From: Maea johnstoni
Taxonomy: Eukaryota > Annelida > Polychaeta > Spionida > Magelonidae
DNA: 64,000 nucleotides
NCBI GenBank assembly: GCA_963942565.1
Contig: OZ012700.1
Location: 22,404,717 to 22,468,716 of the forward strand
Direction of reading: 5' to 3'
Shown: piece after piece, positions 1 to 23,355 of the stretch
How positions within the stretch are numbered: position 1 is the stretch's first letter
How the letters are laid out: each line of letters opens with the position of its first letter
Position numbers and translations under genes: made by a program
The notes under the pieces: model-generated
Told to the model about the DNA's origin: nothing
The model's database searches: none
What the model saw: only the letters and a program-made list of their open reading frames with translations

Positions 1-45
1 AAAAATTTCGGCCCCTCTGAGTGTAAATGGGTTAACCTTTTTACA
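1..45. repeat. End of a TTAA-flanked MITE (CCCATT family)
   Basis: The window opens inside the right end of a short repeat finishing in CTCTGAGTGTAAATGGG followed by TTAA. The same end, with a matching inverted start, bounds the complete copy at 37248-37465. The TTAA flank and CCC/GGG ends suggest a piggyBac-like non-autonomous element. The rest of this copy lies outside the window. Confidence 0.5.
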
Positions 46-442
46 TCTGGAACGTACATATGGTCTGATGCTTATGCAACTATCTTGATAAAACATCGAT
101 ATTCTAAGAAATATTTGAATGAAGGTTGGTTTTCCAGTTGGGTGCAACTTTCGCTCGTCAAATAATTTTCACATTTCAATATTTTTCATGCGATACGTTT
201 AATGTTGTCAGACCATGAGTACTCCTGATGAACATAGGTTAGATCTCCTATGCCTGAGGCAAGAGATATCCTGCTTCACATCAGCTGCTGGTCAACATAA
301 CCTCTGTGGACGTCTCCTAGACAAGACATATACTAGTCTCAGCTTAAAAAACCTTCCCCTATGTGTTTGTTTTTCTCTCTGGCTTCCAAGGTCCAAGTCC
401 CTGCGGAATCCTCATTAGCTGAGTAGCCTTATCCTTGCCCAA

Positions 443-600
443 GGACGGCCGTGTGGTCTATGGCGCTGCCACTGACTGCACGCTGTCTCTCACCACTGCC
501 TGGGTTCGAATTCCGGCCTGGGCATGTGAGAAGGTTGCCAGTGACTTGAGATTGGGCGGTGGTTTTCGCAACTGGAAGACTACTCAGGAATTCTCGCGAA
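443..600 (+). mobile_element. tRNA-derived SINE fragment (Ser/Leu-like head)
   Basis: An A-box-like GTGTGGTCTATGGCG and a B-box GGGTTCGAATTCC lie about 50 bp apart, followed by a non-tRNA body (GTGACTTGAGATTGGGCGGTGG). The same head and body recur at 48140-48350, and pieces occur at 1040-1160 and, reversed, at 1545-1640. The class II tRNA-like spacing recalls a tRNA-Ser or tRNA-Leu ancestor. It is not a functional tRNA, since no acceptor stem pairs. Confidence 0.6.
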
Positions 601-1039
601 GAGAAGGGGTTAATAATTTGCTCCAACATGATCCTCACCAGAAATACATGTATATAACACATGTTCTGGTGCTATATATACAGTGCCGACATTTAATTCA
701 TGCACTAAATGCGTGGGCAGTTCGGGCATACTACACGACCGCAAGCCCGACTGACACCCAGTTTCAAGGACATGGATGCGTGGATTACCTCCAAATTGAA
801 CGTAGATTTTATTAGCAAGCTACGTTAAGGTCATTGATGTGCTTGGATCATTTTCTGACATGTTATCCATGGGGTTTTGTACAACCAGGCATTGGCAGAC
901 GTCCGGTCGACTGGTGCAAGAACTAAATGTCTGTACTGTACTTCTGCCATTACAGTTAGTCTATAAGGTTAGATTTTAGTCTGCCCTGATAATTGAGGGG
1001 TCGCATGGCTTGTCATTGACTGCTAGTTGTGTTTCAATA

Positions 1040-1160
1040 CTGTGCGGGTTAAGGAACGGCCCTGGGAATGTGAAAACGTTACCAGTGACTTGGGGTTAAG
1101 CGGTGGTTTTCCCCTGTTTTTTTCCTCTACTTACAACCGGCTAGTCACACCAAAGTCTGT
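1040..1160 (+). mobile_element. SINE body fragment, same family as 443-600
   Basis: The body motif (GTGACTTGGGGTTAAGCGGTGG, then a pyrimidine run, CTACTTACAACCGGCTAGTCAC) matches the bodies at 443-600 and 48140-48350. The tRNA-like head is missing, so this is a truncated copy. Confidence 0.5.
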
Positions 1161-1179
1161 GTATGGCACAAACGTGACC

Positions 1180-1534
1180 ATAACCGAAATAAAAATGTTG
1201 GAGTTTGAGGTTCCGATTACTATAACTATTTCTGCCATATTTAGGTGGATGAGACCGGAGTACCCGCCTATGCGTTTTTTGATAGTTTGGACACCCACAT
1301 TTTTTTGTCAGAATTTGCTGATGATGACTTTTCTTAGAAGATAGAAGATGTAGAAGCTGTAGTGCCACTTTTATAAGACACACAGAGCAGTTACTGGCCT
1401 AAAAAGCAAAATCTGTAAATAAATAGAGCTTATTTAATTAGTAGTATGTACTTTGTACCACACTTTGGAAACGCAAAAGTATATGAAACCTCTATTTGGA
1501 CACCCTGTTTCCAAATATCGGCTAAGACCATGCC
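1180..1534 (-). mobile_element. CAGGGTCTTAGCC-ended MITE, reverse orientation
   Basis: Read on the minus strand, this begins at 1534 with a degenerate end (reverse of CGGCTAAGACCATG) and continues with the same interior as 42391-42702. Shared blocks include the run around TTAGTAGTATGTACTTTGTACC and the AGAAGATAGAAGATGTAGAAGC block near 1337. It is an older, diverged copy of that element. Confidence 0.55.
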
Positions 1535-1544
1535 GGCGAAACCA

Positions 1545-1640
1545 CCGCATGACCCAAAATAACTGACTGGTCTGGATTCGAACTCGGGTAGTGACTGCAA
1601 GCAGTTAGTGGCAGCGCCTGAGATCACTCGGTCATCAGCG
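1545..1640 (-). mobile_element. tRNA-derived SINE head, minus strand
   Basis: On the minus strand GACCGAGTGATCTCAGGCGC (A-box region) is followed by GAGTTCGAATCC (B box) and the GGTGGTTTCGCC body start. This is the best-preserved head of the SINE family at 443-600 and 48140-48350; GACCGAGTGNTCTNAGGCGC is typical of tRNA-Ser-like heads. Confidence 0.6.
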
Positions 1641-1721
1641 CAGGCATTCAGAAAATGATTTATGTGTATGATTTTGATAACTCTTTATTCTATATACACG
1701 GTGAAGCCTCCCATCGCATGT

Positions 1722-1880
1722 GTCTTAGATGAAGAAAAGAATCGATAGGTAGCGAGAGACCAATTACTATATGCGCTATAGTGAAGGTGTTTCTGATCTG
1801 GCATCAGCGTGAGGTCACGAGGGAACAAGGACCAATCAGGGCTTTCGTATCATTTACATTAAGGTGACGGGTACCATTGC
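1722..1880 (+). repeat. Fragment of the TTAGATGAAGAAAA repeat family
   Basis: TTAGATGAAGAAAAGAATCG, AGCGAGAGACCAATTACTAT and GAACAAGGACCAATCAGGGC are shared with copies at 25990-26300 (opposite strand), 27711-27988 (opposite strand), 30184-30470 and 56410-56650. This copy is truncated at its right end. Confidence 0.6.
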
Positions 1881-2817
1881 AAGCCAGTTAAAAGCCCTGT
1901 CCCAAAACACACCTCAAAGCAGCATAATCCTATAACTAGGTGTATCTCCAGGTTCCTGAGTGTTATCAGGTAGAGAATATCATCACCACCTGTCATTATT
2001 CAATCCATATTCTGTTTTATTTCAAAATTTACAACTTTTTTTTCAAATGACATATTCTCATTAATTACGCAGGTGACGGTTACTGCAGGTTCAGAGTTAC
2101 TTTAGGGATATCATTGACTATGCCCAATAAAAAGTATTTTTTTGATTTTTTACTGCTGAAGACTTTTACAGACCATAACGTTGAAAATTTTAGTTAGAAA
2201 TCTCCACACCAACTTCACTTGGTGACCTCACGTTCTCATAGCTAGCACCTATTTATAGCATCCTGACCACAAGCCATTGTCTTGAGATCGTCGATGTGTA
2301 TCTTTGTGCAACTCTCCTTTGTTTCGAGTGCTCAGGAGTGATCAGCGAGGTATGTCCACTACTATCAAAGGGGTTCCCATGCCTCCACACACGAGATTTC
2401 TCACTAGAATTTTCAATGTTATGGCCTGTACAAAAATGCAAAACACAAAAGGGGAAAAATTACAAACAGAGATTTTGGATAAATACTCGTCGTCTGCATT
2501 TTTGAACTAGTTTCACAAATAGGTCACTGGACAAACTCCGTAGTTGTTCGCGGGTACTCTTCGGGCTAGCGGTAACTAATCAATTAGTACATAGCTGTTA
2601 AGGACAACAGCCTGTCGCGAAGAAGTGAGGAAAACAGGACGATTAATCCATGGCCCTTGACCAACCAGAATCAAGAATCTTCACGTGAGGTATAATAATA
2701 GAGAATATGGCGAAACGTGCATTTAAAGCCAAGAAATAGTGCCACATCTAGACTATATGAGGGGTAAAGTTTTATATAATTTTCTTGGTTTGGAAAGTTG
2801 CCATTGAATGAGTTCTG
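1881..2817. other. No gene recognised
   Basis: This is unassigned AT-rich sequence. Short open frames around 2253-2510 show no protein family similarity I recognise, and no repeat shared with the rest of the window was found. Confidence 0.5.
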
Positions 2818-3262
2818 GGCCGCACCTTCGTTACGTATTTCGCGGAAGAAGGGGTATTTTTTTAAGAGCTCCGCATGTCCGCGATTTTGTAAAAGAAGGG
2901 TACTTTTTTGTACCCAGGTAAGAAGTATGGGGGTCAAAATCCCCTTACAATCCACGAAATATACGCGGCTCTGACGCCGAGTGACTCCCGAAGTATCTGG
3001 GCTTCCGAGTTTGCTGCCGCCACTTGCTGCCGTTAAACAAGCAGAGGATTATAAAATCTTAAGTTAAAATGCGTGTTCCCGTTCATCCAATGTCAGTGTT
3101 TTGATAAAAGAAGGGGTGTTTATTTAGAGGAAAAAATCAGCGTTTTATTAAAATAAGGGTGCTTTTTTGGCCAGAAATCAGTGCTTTAGGGGTATTTTTT
3201 AATTTTGATAACGAACGTATGCGCCCCCCTAAATACCCAAGTGCCCCCCCCCCCCCCCCCCG
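2818..3262 (-). mobile_element. C/G-ended TIR element, copy 1 (left end lost)
   Basis: This is the reverse complement of 8532-9010: it shares GCCGCACCTTCGTTACGTAT near 2819, the GTTTTGATAAAAGAAGGGGT block and TAACGAACGTATGCGCCCCCC before a C-run ending CCCGGG at 3262. The left terminal inverted repeat seen in the other copies is missing, so the copy is truncated. Confidence 0.6.
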
Positions 3263-4692
3263 GGTTATAATGTACAAAGTCCATTGTTCTCCCTTTGTAT
3301 TCTTGCTACAAGCACCTCGCAAGCACTACGCAAATGTTATACTTAGAGACCCTGAACTTTAGCATACTGATGTGATATTACTACATCTATCAATGAAATA
3401 TCCACACCAGAAATAAAGGTTTTGATAGCGAAGCCCGGGCATGTGGATATTCCGTTTGGAACCGAGCCGTCCTCTCATCGTGAAGAATCTGTACTGTCTC
3501 AAATTGTACTCGTTGGTGGCCCTAGATGGCGCCACCGTCTGGTTGCACTCAAATCCAAATGGAAGGATATCCTACCTCTCGGAGGCATAGTAAACACATT
3601 TTCAAACAGGGCCCAGTGATAAAAAGTGTGTGTGATTACTTTCATGAAGTTAAAGTATGATAAAAAAGTTTCAGAATTAATTTACCATGGCAGGCAAATA
3701 GTAAATATTTTTTATTTGCCAGACATCATTTTGGCTTGCCCGAAATAAGTTATAACACATACTACAATGCCATGTATTACATATCATGGATTTAATTATA
3801 TGAAAACCAATCACCATTTAATTTTGTTGCATATTTATGGATATTTGTACCATTATTCAATATAAAAATGTATAGTTTTCAGAAAATCAGCTTGCCCGTT
3901 TGTACAATACAAACGAAAATATACTTGCACGGAAGCCCTTTTCTGCAAAAATTCACTTGCCTGGGACATAAATGCTCTATATGTTATAGAGCGAAGGCCG
4001 TCCATGTCCAGGATGCCCGTACTACCCTTGGTATCGCGAATTTATTCTCGAGACAAGTCTTCAGTACATGATGGTTATAGACGGTAGCTCCTGCCATCTA
4101 TTGTGTAGTACGCTCACTAATATTCTAGAACATGTAGTATATCGGATTCTGACTTGGCAAGACAACTACCCTTTCCAAACTGTAACAAACATATATGTTC
4201 ATGGTAGGCCAGAGTATCTTGGAATTTTATTAATTTAGCTCGCAACGCTATATTCTATTATCGAAGCAGTAGAAGCACAACAGTATGTACATCACGTGAC
4301 CATATTCACCATTTATCAAGGCGAGCAGAGTTCCGATACAGCGTTTAGAAGGGTTCAACACCAGGATCCAAGAACAAACCTCAATTTCATGCCCTGATAC
4401 TATACATAACCATATCATACATTTACCTATAGACATGAATTTCATGAATTGAAGCTCATCAAGTTAGATATCTCATACTATTTCATTTGGCCTCATGTGA
4501 AATCTCAAAATGTCTGAATTTGATACTTTAAATAGATGGTCACTCAAAGGAAGAGTTGCCGGGGCTTCCAGTGAGATGTTTTTTTTAAATTACATGCATG
4601 TAAAAATATTTTCATTTTCTTGTAAGTTCACTCAGCATCGTCATATATTCGTACAATGAGAATCTTGTACAGATAATGTGTCATGGTGTATA
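3263..4692. other. No gene recognised; repeat debris
   Basis: No exon-like reading frame was recognised. Around 3690-3965 the text has the GGCAAAT/TTGCCCG flavour of the CAGGG family. A stretch ending GGAAGAGTTGCCGGGGCTTC (about 4550-4572) is repeated directly at about 5687-5711, so some 95 bp were duplicated or are a dispersed repeat. Confidence 0.4.
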
Positions 4693-4700
4693 CAAAGCAG

Positions 4701-5076
4701 TAGGACTGTCATTGACATCCACTTTTTTTCGATTCGATCATTGACATTTTATTTTATTTATATTTTCGATTCCGATTATTTCGATTCGATTTTGAAGAAC
4801 TGCACTAATGGAATATTTTCACATGTTCCAGACTATTTTTGTGGCTAGGATCCTAAGATTCTCACAATGCAAAGACAATGAAGGTTTTCTCAGCACTTTT
4901 TGATTGAATACTTGAGTTTCTCTTCAAAATTCTTATTAGCGTTGACTAAAAATGGCATAAAAGGCTGAAAAAATGTGTTTCGATTAATTGACATAACAAT
5001 TGACATAATATTTTTTTCGATTAATTGGAAAAATTATTTTGATCGATCGATACTTGTCATATCAATGACAGTCCTA
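4701..5076. mobile_element. hAT-type MITE with 8-bp target duplication
   Basis: The element starts TAGGACTGTCATTGA and ends TCAATGACAGTCCTA, a perfect 15-bp terminal inverted repeat. It is flanked by CAAAGCAG at 4693-4700 and again at 5077-5084, an exact 8-bp duplication as made by hAT transposases. The interior is AT-rich with TCGATT runs and no coding capacity, so it is non-autonomous. Confidence 0.85.
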
Positions 5077-5398
5077 CAAAGCAGGCCCCTAGTATACTGG
5101 CATATATGTGATGAAACAAATTACCATGAAAGCATCGTGTAAAATAAAAAATATGTGAATATTTCAAATTGAAGAAGTCATTTGCAATCCTCTCCCATTT
5201 CATCGAAAAAAATCCATTTAATGTGCTAGGAGAGACGAATACTCATCCGATTCGCATTTCTGTTTTTATTAATCTAACGCTTTTTTAACGTGTAAGGCTT
5301 ATTGGTCCACCAGTCTTACGCTTGGATGAAGAAAAGTGTTTGGTCATCTAAGCCTACGCTTAGTATGAATAACTTCTTTTGCTGCTAGAATGACCGTA

Positions 5399-5628
5399 TT
5401 AACCCATTAATGCTTAAGACTTTCAAACAGAAATTGTCGTCTGGATCTATGATACTTTTGGAAATAACTTTCAAAATAAGAATAATTTTACAAAATATTT
5501 GAATGAGAGTTGTTGGTATTATTATGATTGACATTTCTCCTTTAAAAGTTTTTCCAACTATGCTTTTTCCTGAAAGATTTTACCAAAATTGTCAGGCTGT
5601 TTTTGGCTGCTGTGAGCGTTAATGGGTA
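5399..5628. mobile_element. TTAA-flanked MITE (CCCATT family)
   Basis: It begins TTAACCCATTAATGC and ends GAGCGTTAATGGG, with an interior (TTTCAAACAGAAATTGTCG; TTTTGGCTGCTGTGAGCG) shared with 37248-37465, 49360-49590 and 63765-63958. The right TTAA is degraded to GTAT. Confidence 0.6.
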
Positions 5629-5809
5629 TATGACCTCCTGTGGTATCTCAGAATCTGATACCTTTTTTTAAAAAAAGCTGGCCACTAAAAGGAAGAGTTG
5701 CCGGGGCTTCCAGCTGTGATGTTAATACATGACAACGGCGTTTTGCTCAATCCTTATCTAATCTCTCTTCTGGGGCACATGTGTGCTCTACGATGGTGCA
5801 AGTGTGAAC

Positions 5810-6150
5810 AGCAGAAAAAAAAAATTAAATTTATTTTCTCCACCGTTTTTTTTACCAAAACAGCAGAAAAAATATATTTAAATTTATTTTCTCTAACGTT
5901 TTTCCAAAAACAGCAGAAAAAAAATATTTAGATTTATTTTCTCCTACGTTTTTCCAAAAACAGGAGAAAAAATATATTTAAATATATTTTCTCTTACGTT
6001 TTTCTAAAAACAGCAGAAAAAAAATATTTAAATATATTTTCTCCAACGTTTTTCCAAAAACAGGAGAAAAAATATATTTAAATATATTTTCTCCATCGTT
6101 TTTCCAAAAACAGCAGAAAAAAAAAATTTAAATATATTTTCTCTGCTGTT
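5810..6150 (+). repeat. 50-bp minisatellite, left palindrome arm
   Basis: There are about seven units of CAGCAGAAAAAATATATTTA followed by an AT block, TTTTCTC, and AACGTTTTTCCAAAAA. Units alternate between CAGCAG and CAGGAG starts. Each unit is itself partly self-complementary. Confidence 0.8.
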
Positions 6151-6635
6151 TCAAATAGTTTGCCCTTCTCCCGCTAGATGTCCCCCTTCACCACTTCCAA
6201 GGGAGCACTCATTATTTGAATTTGATAGTATGTGGTGACCAAAATGGCATGTAAAAGTGGACAAAAAAGACATTTTGGAACATTCATAATTGATATTGAA
6301 TATTGATAAATGAATGAGGAATTTCATAGTTCATTTATGAATTGCAAATATTCACTTTTCATTATGCGAGCGGTTTGAATTGTTGTGACCCAACTTCCGT
6401 GTCTACGACGGTCATGAGAGTGGCATGGGGAAAGATCGACTCTGTATTAAAGGAGCATAGGCACGGCCACTTTGCACCTTATCAGTTACTCAGGAAATCA
6501 CAAGTTTACCTGAGGGGGGGGGGGGGGTCTAGTATTTAACCAATGATAAACATGATTCGAGAACGCCCCGACCAACTTCCAGTTTGGTACGACATTTGTA
6601 CTTAGTGTTATAAATTCGCCGCCTATTCAAGGATT

Positions 6636-6703
6636 GGCTTCGTAGCCTAGAGGTTAATTGTCCGGCTCTCACGCGAACGATACGGGTTCAATTCGCCGAC
6701 TCG
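6636..6703 (+). repeat. tRNA-Glu-like module, left palindrome arm
   Basis: GTAGCCTAGAGGTTAATTG resembles a Glu-type A box and D arm, CCGGCTCTCACGCG resembles the Glu anticodon arm, and GGGTTCAATTC is a B box. The acceptor ends do not pair, so I read it as a SINE-like relic and not a working tRNA gene. Confidence 0.6.
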
Positions 6704-6785
6704 GATGACCTTTCTTCATAACTTTGTTTCTTTTTTATTTTTGAAGATAGAAAATGAAACAATTTTTTCTGTCTATATCTGACCC

Positions 6786-7310
<525 letters not shown>

Positions 7311-7392
7311 GGGTCAGATATAGACAGAAAAAATTGTTTCATTTTCTATCTTTAAAAAAAAAAAGAAAAAAAGTTATGAAAAAAGACCATCC

Positions 7393-7462
7393 AAGTCGGC
7401 GAATTGAACCCGTATCGTCCGCGTGAGAGCCGGACAATTAACCTCTAGGCTACAAAGCCAAT
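7393..7462 (-). repeat. tRNA-Glu-like module, right palindrome arm
   Basis: This is the inverted copy of 6636-6703, with A-box-like and B-box-like segments on the minus strand. It differs from the left copy at a few bases, so the arms have diverged slightly. Confidence 0.6.
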
Positions 7463-7949
7463 CCATGAATAGGCGGCGAATTTATAACACTAAGTACAAA
7501 TGTCGTACCAAACTGGAAGCTGGTCGGGCGTTCTCGAATCATGTTTATCATTTGTTAAATACAAGACCCCTCCCCCCCCCCCCCCCCTCAGGCAAACTTG
7601 TGATTTCCTGAGTAACTGATAAGGTGCAAAGTGGCCGTGCCTATGCTCCTTTAATACAGAGTCGATCTTTCCCCATGCCACTCTCATGACCGTCGTAGAC
7701 ACGGAAGTTGGGTCACAACAATTCAAACCGCTCGCATAATGAAAAGTGAATATTTGCAATTCATAAATGAACTATGAAATTCCTCATTCATTTATCAATA
7801 TTCAATATCAATTATGAATGTTCCAAAATGTCTTTTTTGTCCACTTTTACATGCCATTTTGGTCACCACATACTATCAAATTCAAATAATGAGTGCTCCC
7901 TTGGAAGTGGTGAAGGGGGACATCTAGCGGGAGAAGGGCAAACTATTTG

Positions 7950-8295
7950 AAACAGCAGAGAAAATATATTTAATTTTTTTTTTTCTGCTGTTTTTGGAAA
8001 AACGATGGAGAAAATATATTTAAATATATTTTTTCTCCTGTTTTTGGAAAAACGTTGGAGAAAATATATTTAAATATTTTTTTTCTGCTGTTTTTAGAAA
8101 AACGTAAGAGAAAATATATTTAAATATATTTTTTCTCCTGTTTTTGGAAAAACGTTGGAGAAAATAAATTTAAATATTTTTTTTCTGCTGTTTTTGGAAA
8201 AACGTTAGAGAAAATAAATTTAAATATATTTTTTCTGCTGTTTTGGTAAAAAAACGGTGGAGAAAATAAATTTAAATTTTTTTTTTCTGCTGTTC
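7950..8295 (-). repeat. 50-bp minisatellite, right palindrome arm
   Basis: This is the reverse-complement array of 5810-6150 with the same number and order of CAGCAG/CAGGAG unit types. It was therefore copied as a whole with the arm rather than expanded independently. Confidence 0.8.
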
Positions 8296-8531
8296 ACACT
8301 TGCACCATCGTAGTGCTCTTCGTGTTTATTGGTGGGTATTATATTAGCGCAATTTTCTCTCTCTGTCTTAGTTCAGTACCGAACGCCTAGCACCCTTTTT
8401 ACTGACTCTTGATATGTTATAGGGGGGGGGGGGGGGGGGGGTGGGGTGGGTACTTGTGCAACACAGAATATCCGCAATAAAATATCGTTGTTTGAATAGC
8501 TCAGATGACCTTGGATGAAGAGATGACCAAG

Positions 8532-9010
8532 CCCCGGGGGGGCACTTGGGTATTTAGGGGGGCGCATACGTTCGTTATCAAAATTAAAAAATACCCCTAA
8601 AGCACTGATTTCTGGCCAAAAAAGCACCCTTATTTTAATAAAACGCTGATTTTTTCCACGAAATAAACACCCCTTCTTTTATCAAAACACTGACATTGGA
8701 TGAACGGGAACACGTATTTAAACTTAAGATTTTATAATCCTCTGCGTGTTTAGCGGCAGCAAGTGTCGGCAGCAGACTCGGGAGTCCAGTCACCTCGGCA
8801 GTCACTCGGCGTCAGAGCCGCGTATATTTCGTGGATATTAAGGGGATTTTGACCCCCATACTTCGTACCTTGGTACAAAAAAGTACCCTTCTTTTACAAA
8901 ATCGCGGACATGCGGAGGTCTTAAAAAAAAGACCCCTTCTTCCGCGAAATACGTAACTAAGGTGCGGCCCCCCTCTGTACCTCAGTGCCCCCCCCCCCCC
9001 CTCCCCGGGG
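8532..9010 (+). mobile_element. C/G-ended TIR element, complete copy
   Basis: The left end CCCCGGGGGGGCACTTGGGT and the right end, which on the other strand reads CCCCGGGG, a G-run and CACTGAGGTAC, form a terminal inverted repeat. ACCAAG stands on both sides (8526-8531 and 9011-9016), a 6-bp target duplication. Other copies are at 2818-3262 and 24879-25422. There is no coding capacity. The superfamily is uncertain. Confidence 0.7.
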
Positions 9011-9735
<725 letters not shown>

Positions 9736-9969
9736 TAAATGCCTGTGTTAAATTCAATTGGAAAATAGTATATTTATTACATGTACAGAGTCATTAGTTG
9801 TAACTTTCATAAATGTGAGAGTTCGTTAAGCTTTTTGGGGAGCTTGGGGGATTCACATATTAAGTATTCCCACACTAGAGCTCAAATTATCGACTGTGCC
9901 ACTCGGGTTGTTCCTGGATCATTTCTAAATGTGGGTATCTTTTATTTTAACCATTGTAGCTCCTCAACT

Positions 9970-10139
9970 CAGGGTTCGACTTTCCTTGGGGCATATGCCC
10001 CTAGATTTTGCTGTGGGCCCTTAGATTTTTTCGACATGGGACCCAAACTAATATACTAGCCAGAAATTATGTTTTTGACCTCTAATTTGTATGCAAAAAA
10101 CTTTTCGGACCTAACCTGAAATCTAAGTGTCATACCCTG
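9970..10139. mobile_element. CAGGG-ended MITE with 5-bp duplication (hAT5-like)
   Basis: The element starts CAGGGTTCGACTTTCC and ends AAGTGTCATACCCTG, flanked by CAACT at 9965-9969 and 10140-10144. A near-identical relative lies at 34532-34714. Other family members with exact 5-bp duplications are at 36016, 38072, 40496 and 48514. Confidence 0.75.
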
Positions 10140-10144
10140 CAACT

Positions 10145-11084
10145 GCTATCTGATGAAGTATGTGTCTCCACCCTCAGGCATTAACACACACAGAAAAATT
10201 GGATATTTTGCTTTTCATAAGAAATTCCCTTTGTAGATTTGGCCTATATTACCTTTCTGGGACATTTATAACTAGTAAGTTTTTGTGTGTGATCATTTGA
10301 AATATCAATCATTTGAGACTTGCTTTTTGAATAAGGAAGTAACTCTAAATGACTAGGTGAAGAGAAGTCTTTGAATAAAGGAAGAAGTAGCTAATTTCAC
10401 CATAGTTAGCTTAATACACCCTGCAAACTCACCTGCTCCAGCGCACCTCACTCTGACAACCATATACCTTCTCCTTTATTTGCTTAGTATGAACAAAAAA
10501 AAAAAACCTATACAAGGATATGAACATGTAAGCACACCCTCATGATTCCCCTATCCATTTCCTGCCCCACATCACTCCCTCTTTCTCCCCTTCTCCCAAA
10601 CTATAGTTTCCTGCCTCTTGTTTTTTTCTACCCCGCCACTGCAGTACCCCTCTCCCTATTCACTTTGTCAGTGCATCCCTAGCCTCTCCCTCCTTGCAGT
10701 GTAACTCACCCCTAAAAATTCAACCCCCACTGGTACATGAAGGCAACACTCAACTCTTGTATTTTGAAATGCCATGTACAGCAACTTCCTGAAACAGTGT
10801 GTGTAAATGACCTCTGACCTTTCACCTCAGCTGAAAATAGTCCCTACGGTTAGACTGTTTACTACGCATATGACGTCGGACGGTCGACCGGGCAGAACTT
10901 AATACGCTTAAAACGTACCATCATACAGCCACTATCGTTATATATACGTCATTTAAAATCATCCTCCTCTCAATAGTAAAATTATTTTTATATTTGATTC
11001 AAGAGACTGCAATCGTACTTACATGTGGCCATTGCCAGTGCACTACTTTATTAGCTGTGGCGGCAGGATATGAGTGAATAAGAC
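10145..11084. other. No gene recognised; region upstream of PABPC
   Basis: A C/T-rich stretch (10550-10720) and AT-rich sequence precede the PABPC promoter. I see no exon or repeat shared within the window. Confidence 0.45.
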
Positions 11085-11119
11085 TATAAATATAAAATGT
11101 CTGTCTGTTCGTCCCTCTC
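11085..11119 (+). promoter_or_regulatory. PABPC core promoter: TATA box and pyrimidine-tract start
   Basis: TATAAATA at 11085-11092 lies 28 bp before the pyrimidine tract CCCTCTC (11113-11119). That is the spacing expected between a TATA box and a start site, and the tract looks like the 5'TOP start found in PABP mRNAs of vertebrates, which are translated under mTOR control. The start site is inferred. Confidence 0.55.
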
Positions 11120-11182
11120 ATTTCATTTTCGTAGGTACAAGCCTCACGTGTTGTGTGAACATTTTATCGTCACACAACACCG

Positions 11183-11280
11183 AATTAAATAAGAAAAAAA
11201 TATAAAAATACTCAAAATATAGAAAACGTAAAAAAAATCTTAAAATCCACAAAACTGTACAAAAAAACAGTGAAACAGAA
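11183..11280 (+). promoter_or_regulatory. A-rich 5'UTR element, likely PABP autoregulatory site
   Basis: The leader just before the start codon has runs of 4-8 A separated by short U/C interruptions (AAGAAAAAAATATAAAAATA, GTAAAAAAAATCTTAAAATC, GTACAAAAAAACAG). In known PABPC1 mRNAs such a tract is bound by PABP itself and blocks its own translation. Position and composition match; function here is inferred. Confidence 0.65.
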
Positions 11281-11370
11281 GACGTGGACTCTGAAGTAAG
11301 CCTGCAGTCACCACAAGTTGAACATCTCTGAGACGCCATATTTGAGTTGAAATACCATCCTGCAACTTGA

Positions 11371-22349
<10,979 letters not shown>

Positions 22350-22877
22350 GCAGCAGCCAGAATCCAGTAGCCACCGCGGCTACGACACACGCAGGTCCCT
22401 TAAGAGTCTAGCATGGTCCCCGTACAACACAACGAGGACGATGATGATGAAGCGCTTGTACCAGAAAATGAATCAAAAAACAAAATGCCTAAAAAAATTG
22501 AAAAAACTGTTGATAAAAATCTGTAGCACTTGTGACATGCTCGTGTTACATTCATAAAATACCTCTAACTTGTCTATGGTATGCGTGGCCATGTTGGTTC
22601 TGGGCCTGACAAAAAAATCAGAAAACGGTATAAATGAACTTGACAAGGTCGCTGTTGTTTGGTAATCACAAAATGCTCGCTAACAATCAGAGTACGATCA
22701 TTAAATTAGTTCGAGAAATCATCAACAGGGTTTTCGACGTAAGAAAAAAGAAAACAGAGGTCAGCCTCTTCGATGCTTAGCTTTTCTGCAAAACATTGAC
22801 AAAACACAAAAACTTCAAATGAGAGAGCATTTAATTTGTTGACGAGTATCTGTGAAAAGTAGAAGAAAGAGTTTCAC

Positions 22878-22883
22878 AATAAA
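22878..22883 (+). terminator. Proximal poly(A) signal AATAAA (PABPC)
   Basis: AATAAA followed by an A-run and a GT-rich stretch (TGGTTTGTTTGCC), about 530 nt after the stop. It could give a short 3'UTR form. Confidence 0.4.
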
Positions 22884-23349
22884 AAAAAATGGTTTGTTTG
22901 CCAAGAATGGTAATATATTCTGGCGATCGAACCGCCATAAAAATCGCAAAACATTTAAGAAAAACCTTATGAAGTTCTACCCATGAACTAAAAAGTTATC
23001 CTTGGTGCAATGTCTTCTATACAGATGATTACTTTACAATTCTTACTACATTGTCCAGATAGTCTAACTGTACACCTTAGAGGGAGAGTATTATTCTAGT
23101 TAAGGATATATATCCTCGCTGTATGTTACATTTGTACAAGTTGTGGAAGGCATCGTTGTTTTGAGGGTGGGTTTTCTTTTTTGGAGTTTTAAGCTTGGAC
23201 AGTTAAGCATTCTTTAGTTAAGAGCTGGTCTATTTTTGTATTATAATTGCTAAAACCATAACATTTTACTGAACGATTTGGTGTGTTGCAGTTAAGTTAA
23301 ATATCTGAGGAGACTGCTTAACTAAGTCTTTACTCTGTATTGACAAGGT

Positions 23350-23355
23350 AATAAA
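23350..23355 (+). terminator. Distal poly(A) signal AATAAA (PABPC)
   Basis: AATAAA followed about 20 nt later by a GT/T-rich tract (CTTTTGTCTTGTTATTTTGT). This is the likely end of the main transcript. Confidence 0.7.

Noticed and set aside
5810-6150. CRISPR-like array
   Set aside because: Repeats are contiguous 50-bp units without unique spacers, in an animal genome, and mirrored in the other palindrome arm.
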